Shown piece by piece: positions 14,205-18,076 of a stretch of DNA of 18,076 nucleotides (positions are counted from its first letter, which is position 1; each line of letters opens with the position of its first letter). This stretch comes from Deltaproteobacteria bacterium (GTDB taxonomy: Bacteria; Desulfobacterota; Desulfobacteria; Desulfobacterales; JAFDFH01). The notes below the pieces were generated by a model. That model was not told the origin of the DNA. It saw only the letters and a program-made list of their open reading frames with translations, and ran no database searches. Made by a program: the position numbers and the translations under genes. The stretch spans positions 1-18,076 of the forward strand of contig JAFDFH010000025.1 in NCBI GenBank assembly GCA_019309945.1, read 5' to 3'.

Positions 14205-15330
14205 CAGCAAAGGCATGCGGGCGATCTGGAAATCGGCGCTGGATTACGATGTGAGACTCCTGTTCCCTGTCCTTTTCCTGGTCGGCATCGGGATTGTAAT
14301 GATTTACAGCGCAAGTTCCGCCCTGGCACTGAAAAAATTTGGAACCGATTACTATTTTCTAAAAAAGCAGGCTTTTTTTTCCCTGATCGGTATTGTCGTG
14401 CTTGTCATTTGCAGACATGTCCCCTATCGGCTTTTTCGTTCTTTGACATATCCGTTTCTTATTCTTGCACTGATTTTTCTTATTTCCATTCAAGTTTCCG
14501 GATTTGGTTTTTCAGCCGGCGGGGCCACGCGATGGCTTCATTGGGGAAGCTTTTCATTTCAGCCTTCGGAAGTTGCCCGATTTGCGTTGCTGATTTATCT
14601 CGCCTACTCTCTGAGCAATAAAATTAAAGCGGGCAACATCAGGGATTTTTCGATCGGTTTCCTACCTCACGTTCTCGTTTTGGGTGTATTTACGATACTG
14701 ATATTTCTTCAGCCTGATTTCGGTTCGGTTGTTATCCTTGTCGCCATTGCATGGATCATAATGTTTGTTGGCGGGGTTCGCATTTTACATCTGTTGACCT
14801 CTTTAGCTTTTTTACTCCCACTGGTTTACTTTTTTATGTTCCATGCCGCCTATCGAATCAAACGTATCATGACCTTTATGGATCCATGGCAGTATCCCCA
14901 GGATGAAGGCTACCAAATTATCCATTCCCTCATGGCATTTGGTTCGGGTGGAATGTGGGGCACGGGACTCGGAAAAGGTTATCAGAAATTGTTTTATCTT
15001 CCTGAGCCCCACACGGATTTTATCTTCTCGGTCATCGGCGAGGAGCTTGGACTTTTGGGGGTTTTGATTATCCTGGGGCTTTATGTGCTAATTTTGTGGC
15101 GTGGCATCAGCATCTCCGGAAACACCCGGGACCCTTTCGGCGCATTGGTTGCCATGGGACTGACAACCGCTCTAGGTCTTCAAGTTTTAGTAAATATGGG
15201 AGTTTCGCTTGGACTGTTACCAACCAAAGGGCTCACCCTCCCATTTCTGAGTTACGGCGGTACATCGCTTTTGATTAACATGGCATCCATAGGAATACTG
15301 ATGAACATCGGAGCAGCAAAGTCAAGATGA
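14194..15330 (+). CDS. ftsW: septal peptidoglycan glycosyltransferase FtsW (SEDS family)
   Basis: 378 residues with about ten membrane helices. SEDS motifs: GIVMIYSASS (33-42), QPSEVAR (123-129), QPDFGS (173-178), EPHTDFIFSVIGEELG (271-286) and the near-terminal GLLPTKGLTLPFLSYGGTS (340-358). FtsW polymerises lipid II at the septum with FtsI; the Asp in the HTDF segment is the likely catalytic acidic residue, by analogy to other SEDS proteins. Position between murD and murG distinguishes it from RodA. It overlaps murD by 11 bases, and its stop overlaps the murG ATG. Confidence 0.95.
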   Translation: MTDNSKGMRAIWKSALDYDVRLLFPVLFLVGIGIVMIYSASSALALKKFGTDYYFLKKQAFFSLIGIVVLVICRHVPYRLFRSLTYPFLILALIFLISIQVSGFGFSAGGATRWLHWGSFSFQPSEVARFALLIYLAYSLSNKIKAGNIRDFSIGFLPHVLVLGVFTILIFLQPDFGSVVILVAIAWIIMFVGGVRILHLLTSLAFLLPLVYFFMFHAAYRIKRIMTFMDPWQYPQDEGYQIIHSLMAFGSGGMWGTGLGKGYQKLFYLPEPHTDFIFSVIGEELGLLGVLIILGLYVLILWRGISISGNTRDPFGALVAMGLTTALGLQVLVNMGVSLGLLPTKGLTLPFLSYGGTSLLINMASIGILMNIGAAKSR

Positions 15331-16475
15331 AGGGTCATCACCCTAAACACCCCCTGCGCATCGTTATCGCAGGGGGCGGGACAGGCGGCCATCTCTTCCC
15401 GGGTATCGCCGTTGCTCAGGAGTTTATGTCAAGGGACACGCAAAACCAGGTTCTTTTTGTGATTACGGGCAAGCCGTTTGAAATAACGGTATTGGCAAAA
15501 ACGGGTTTCCAACATCAATGCATCTCGGCCGAGGCCCTCAAGGGTCGCGGTTTGTGGAACCAGACCAAGGCTTTGATAAAAATTCCAAAGGGGGTTTATG
15601 AATCCGTTCGGATTCTAAAAAACTTCAGACCCCATCTGGCCGTTGGCGTCGGCAGTTATACTTCCGGACCACTGGTCATGGCGGCATGCTTGATGGGTAT
15701 TAAAATCGTTCTCCATGAGCAGAATATTCTGCCGGGAATTACAAATCGCATGCTGGCCCCTTTGGCAGACCGAATCTATATTTCGTTTGAAAATACAAAG
15801 ATCGGAGCAATCCGGCGGCCTGCCGGGACAATGCAAAAAAAGGTCCGGCTCACGGGAAATCCAATACGCCAAGAAATTTATCGATCTGCAAGTGAACAAA
15901 ATAAAAAGGATATGGTCGATTCGGAGAAACTCAAAGCTTTTACGGTCCTGGTTATCGGCGGCAGCCAGGGTGCTCACAGTATAAACGTAGCGCTTATGGA
16001 AGCCATCCATCATATAAAAAAAAAGGAAACGTTTGCATTCGTTCATCAGACGGGACCCCAAGATGAAATGGAGGCCCGGAAAACCTACACGCGCCAGGGC
16101 ATTACCGCCACGGTGAAATCATTTTTTGTGGATATGGCACCGCTGTATCGGAAAGCCGACCTCGTTATTTGCCGGGCGGGTGCCACAACGGTGGCCGAAG
16201 TCACCGTCATGGGCAAAGGGATTATTTTTATCCCTTATCCGTTTGCGGCTGACAACCACCAGACCCTCAATGCCCAGGCACTGGCTAATACGGGAGGGGC
16301 CGAAATGATTCTACAAAAGGATCTGAACGGCAAAATCCTTGCTGAACGAATTGAATTCTATGCCTCAAATGCTGAGGCGCTGGGCTTGATGGCTTCGAAG
16401 GCAAGGAATTTCGGCCTACCGGAAGCAGCCACAGCCATTGTTGATGACTGTTATGAATTGATTAGGAACGGTTGA
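15327..16475 (+). CDS. murG: lipid II synthase MurG (GlcNAc transferase)
   Basis: 382 residues, a GT-B glycosyltransferase bound peripherally to the inner face of the membrane. It adds GlcNAc from UDP-GlcNAc to lipid I. Motifs: IAGGGTGGHLFPG (14-26), GVGSYTSGP (107-115), LHEQN (129-133), GGSQGA (211-216), CRAGATTVAE (282-291) and PYPFAADNHQ (303-312). The N-terminus carries about ten extra polar residues (MKGHHPKHPL) before the first strand. Its ATG overlaps the ftsW stop (ATGA), a sign of translational coupling. Confidence 0.96.
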   Translation: MKGHHPKHPLRIVIAGGGTGGHLFPGIAVAQEFMSRDTQNQVLFVITGKPFEITVLAKTGFQHQCISAEALKGRGLWNQTKALIKIPKGVYESVRILKNFRPHLAVGVGSYTSGPLVMAACLMGIKIVLHEQNILPGITNRMLAPLADRIYISFENTKIGAIRRPAGTMQKKVRLTGNPIRQEIYRSASEQNKKDMVDSEKLKAFTVLVIGGSQGAHSINVALMEAIHHIKKKETFAFVHQTGPQDEMEARKTYTRQGITATVKSFFVDMAPLYRKADLVICRAGATTVAEVTVMGKGIIFIPYPFAADNHQTLNAQALANTGGAEMILQKDLNGKILAERIEFYASNAEALGLMASKARNFGLPEAATAIVDDCYELIRNG

Positions 16476-16506
16476 ACAGGAAAAATAGTTTTTTCCAATT
16501 AGACGC

Positions 16507-17889
16507 ATGTATCTCAAAAAGTATCACATACACTTTGTCGGAATCGGGGGCATCGGAATGAGCGGTATTGCCGAACTCCTTATTAACCTTGGCTATAAGG
16601 TGTCCGGGTCTGACAACGCACCCTCCGACATTACCCGCCGCCTGCAACGTCTTGGCGGCACGATATTCGAGGGGCATTCGGGAAAGCAAATCTGCGGTGC
16701 CGACGTCGTAGTAACTTCCTCCGCAATCAGCCTTGAAAACCCTGAAGTTGTTGCGGCCGAACAGGCATCGATCCCCGTGATTCCCAGAGCCGAAATGCTG
16801 GCCGAGCTCATGCGTTTAAAGTACAGCGTCGCCATTGCCGGCGCCCATGGCAAAACATCAACCACGTCAATTGTCGCCTCGGTTCTGGATAAAGGCGGGC
16901 TTGATCCGACCGTGGTCATTGGGGGAAAACTGAAAAGTATAGACACCAACGCGTTGCTGGGTCAGGGCGATTTTATCGTGGCCGAAGCCGACGAGAGCGA
17001 CGGCTCTTTTCTGAAATTTTCTCCGACGATCGCGGTGGTAACCAATATTGACCGGGAACACCTTGATTTTTATCAGGATTTAACGGCGATCAAAGAGGCC
17101 TTTTTAAGTTTCATCGACAGGATACCCTTTTACGGCCTGGCGGTGCTCTGTCTGGACAACGAGTCGATACAGGATCTCCTTCCGAAAATAAAAAAACGCT
17201 TCACCACCTATGGCATGAGCACTCAGGCCGACTTTCAGGCAAGAGACGTGGTGTTTGAGGGGCAAAAAACTCGATTCAGCCTCTATCACTTTGGAGACAA
17301 ACTTGGCGAAATCGCATTAAACCTACCCGGTGTTCATAACGTCCTTAATGCCATGGCCAGCATAGCCGTCGGGCATGAACTCAATATCCCCTTCGGTGTT
17401 ATTCAAAATGCCCTGGAAACCCTTGAAGGGGTCCAGCGGAGAATGGAGATCAAAGGCGAGACAAGAGGCATCACGGTTGTAGACGACTATGGCCATCACC
17501 CCACGGAAATCAAAATTACTTTGAATACAATCCGGGGAAGCTGGCCGGATAAACGTATCGTGGTCGTGTTTCAACCTCACCGGTATACCCGAACGCAAGC
17601 CCTTTATGATGATTTCACCCGGTCTTTCTACCAATCAGATACGTTGGTGGTCCTGCCCATTTATCCAGCCGGCGAAAAACGAATCGAAGGAATCGACAGC
17701 GATAGACTTTCCAAGGGCATTCGGGCCCATGGCCACAAAGAAGTTATTTATATGGAGGACTTTAAGTCAACCTCTTTATATCTAAAAGAAACATTAAAGG
17801 CAGGCGATATACTACTGACCCTCGGTGCAGGCGATGTATGGAAAATCGGGGAAGCAATCATAAGCGCACTGGAATCTGAAAGCCTTTAA
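16507..17889 (+). CDS. murC: UDP-MurNAc:L-alanine ligase MurC
   Basis: 460 residues. The first Mur ligase step, joining L-Ala to UDP-MurNAc. Motifs: HFVGIGGIGMSGIAE (9-23), GSDN (34-37), the P-loop GAHGKTSTT (112-120), EADESDGSF (160-168), TNIDREHLDFY (179-189), RR (311-312), DDYGHHPTE (326-334), HRYTRT (358-363) and GAGDV (440-444). It starts 31 nt after murG with no strong RBS directly before the ATG (the nearest purine stretch, AGGAAAAATAG, is more than 15 nt away). The start MYLKKYHIHFVGIGG is typical. Confidence 0.96.
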   Translation: MYLKKYHIHFVGIGGIGMSGIAELLINLGYKVSGSDNAPSDITRRLQRLGGTIFEGHSGKQICGADVVVTSSAISLENPEVVAAEQASIPVIPRAEMLAELMRLKYSVAIAGAHGKTSTTSIVASVLDKGGLDPTVVIGGKLKSIDTNALLGQGDFIVAEADESDGSFLKFSPTIAVVTNIDREHLDFYQDLTAIKEAFLSFIDRIPFYGLAVLCLDNESIQDLLPKIKKRFTTYGMSTQADFQARDVVFEGQKTRFSLYHFGDKLGEIALNLPGVHNVLNAMASIAVGHELNIPFGVIQNALETLEGVQRRMEIKGETRGITVVDDYGHHPTEIKITLNTIRGSWPDKRIVVVFQPHRYTRTQALYDDFTRSFYQSDTLVVLPIYPAGEKRIEGIDSDRLSKGIRAHGHKEVIYMEDFKSTSLYLKETLKAGDILLTLGAGDVWKIGEAIISALESESL

Positions 17890-17941
17890 GATTAACCTTG
17901 CTGTAACCGTTCACAGGTGCGGGGTTATAAACGGAAAGCTT

Positions 17942-18076
17942 ATGTCACTTGATTTGGATTCAAAGAAATGGCTGCAAGGGACTTTCGGCACCCGTGTCCT
18001 TTTCGATGAATCAATGTCCAGACATACATCCTTGCGTGTGGGCGGACCGGTCGACGCATACGTAGCACCAGACAGC
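17942..18076 (+). CDS. murB: UDP-N-acetylenolpyruvoylglucosamine reductase MurB, 5' part
   Basis: The first 45 codons only; the gene runs off the right edge. HTSLRVGGPVDAYVAP (29-44) is the FAD-binding-domain signature of MurB, which reduces UDP-GlcNAc-enolpyruvate to UDP-MurNAc with NADPH. It starts 52 nt after murC. The RBS is weak (GGAAAG eight bases upstream), and an in-frame stop further upstream rules out a much longer N-terminus. The murC-murB order predicts ftsQ, ftsA and ftsZ beyond the window. Confidence 0.9.
   Translation, partial: MSLDLDSKKWLQGTFGTRVLFDESMSRHTSLRVGGPVDAYVAPDS

Noticed and set aside
1..18076. CRISPR arrays, tRNA or rRNA genes, intact insertion sequences
   Set aside because: No regularly spaced direct repeats, no cloverleaf with CCA-type arms, no rRNA signature and no transposase frame were seen.

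Overview
The window carries a division and cell-wall (dcw) gene cluster in canonical order, running rightward from about 4.87 kb to the right edge: mraZ, rsmH, ftsL, ftsI, murE, murF, mraY, murD, ftsW, murG, murC and the first 45 codons of murB. Gene order, a meso-diaminopimelate-type MurE (DNPR motif), a Gram-negative MltF-type lytic transglycosylase and many dispersed structured intergenic repeats suggest a Gram-negative, rod-like bacterium. A deltaproteobacterium (Desulfobacterota, Desulfobacterales-like) fits best, but that placement is an inference from style and neighbours, not from a phylogenetic marker.

Left part (1-4.3 kb), accessory and mixed in orientation. It holds a leftward mltF-like gene with a long leader and a good promoter; a 33-codon leftward remnant of an NAD-dependent sugar epimerase that keeps its RBS and start; a rightward MoaD/ThiS-like sulfur-carrier protein ending in Gly-Gly-Gly; a copy of an intergenic repeat; a small rightward two-helix membrane protein; a leftward small cysteine-motif protein with a near-consensus promoter; and a leftward glyoxalase-II-like metallo-hydrolase.

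Middle part (4.3-4.94 kb), a repeat island just upstream of the dcw operon. It contains a 78-bp element bounded by perfect 17-bp inverted repeats, a palindrome-centred element, a second copy of the dispersed repeat, and two overlapping small palindromes. After these come a TTGACA promoter and three TGGA/TGGT boxes at exact 10-bp spacing, which is the expected layout of an MraZ operator. A third, diverged copy of the dispersed repeat lies between mraZ and rsmH.

Right part (4.94-18.08 kb), the dcw operon. MraZ is the probable autoregulator and RsmH methylates 16S rRNA. FtsL, FtsI and FtsW belong to the septal synthesis machinery. MurC, MurD, MurE and MurF add the peptide to UDP-MurNAc, MraY and MurG make lipid I and lipid II, and MurB supplies UDP-MurNAc. 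Most junctions overlap by 4-11 bases or are a few bases apart, so translation is probably coupled. The exceptions are mraZ-rsmH (207 nt, holding a repeat) and mraY-murD (139 nt, holding stem-loops).

I found no convincing new multigene system. The most interesting material is the repeat and palindrome content around the dcw promoter, the MraZ boxes, and a few small unassigned genes on the left.
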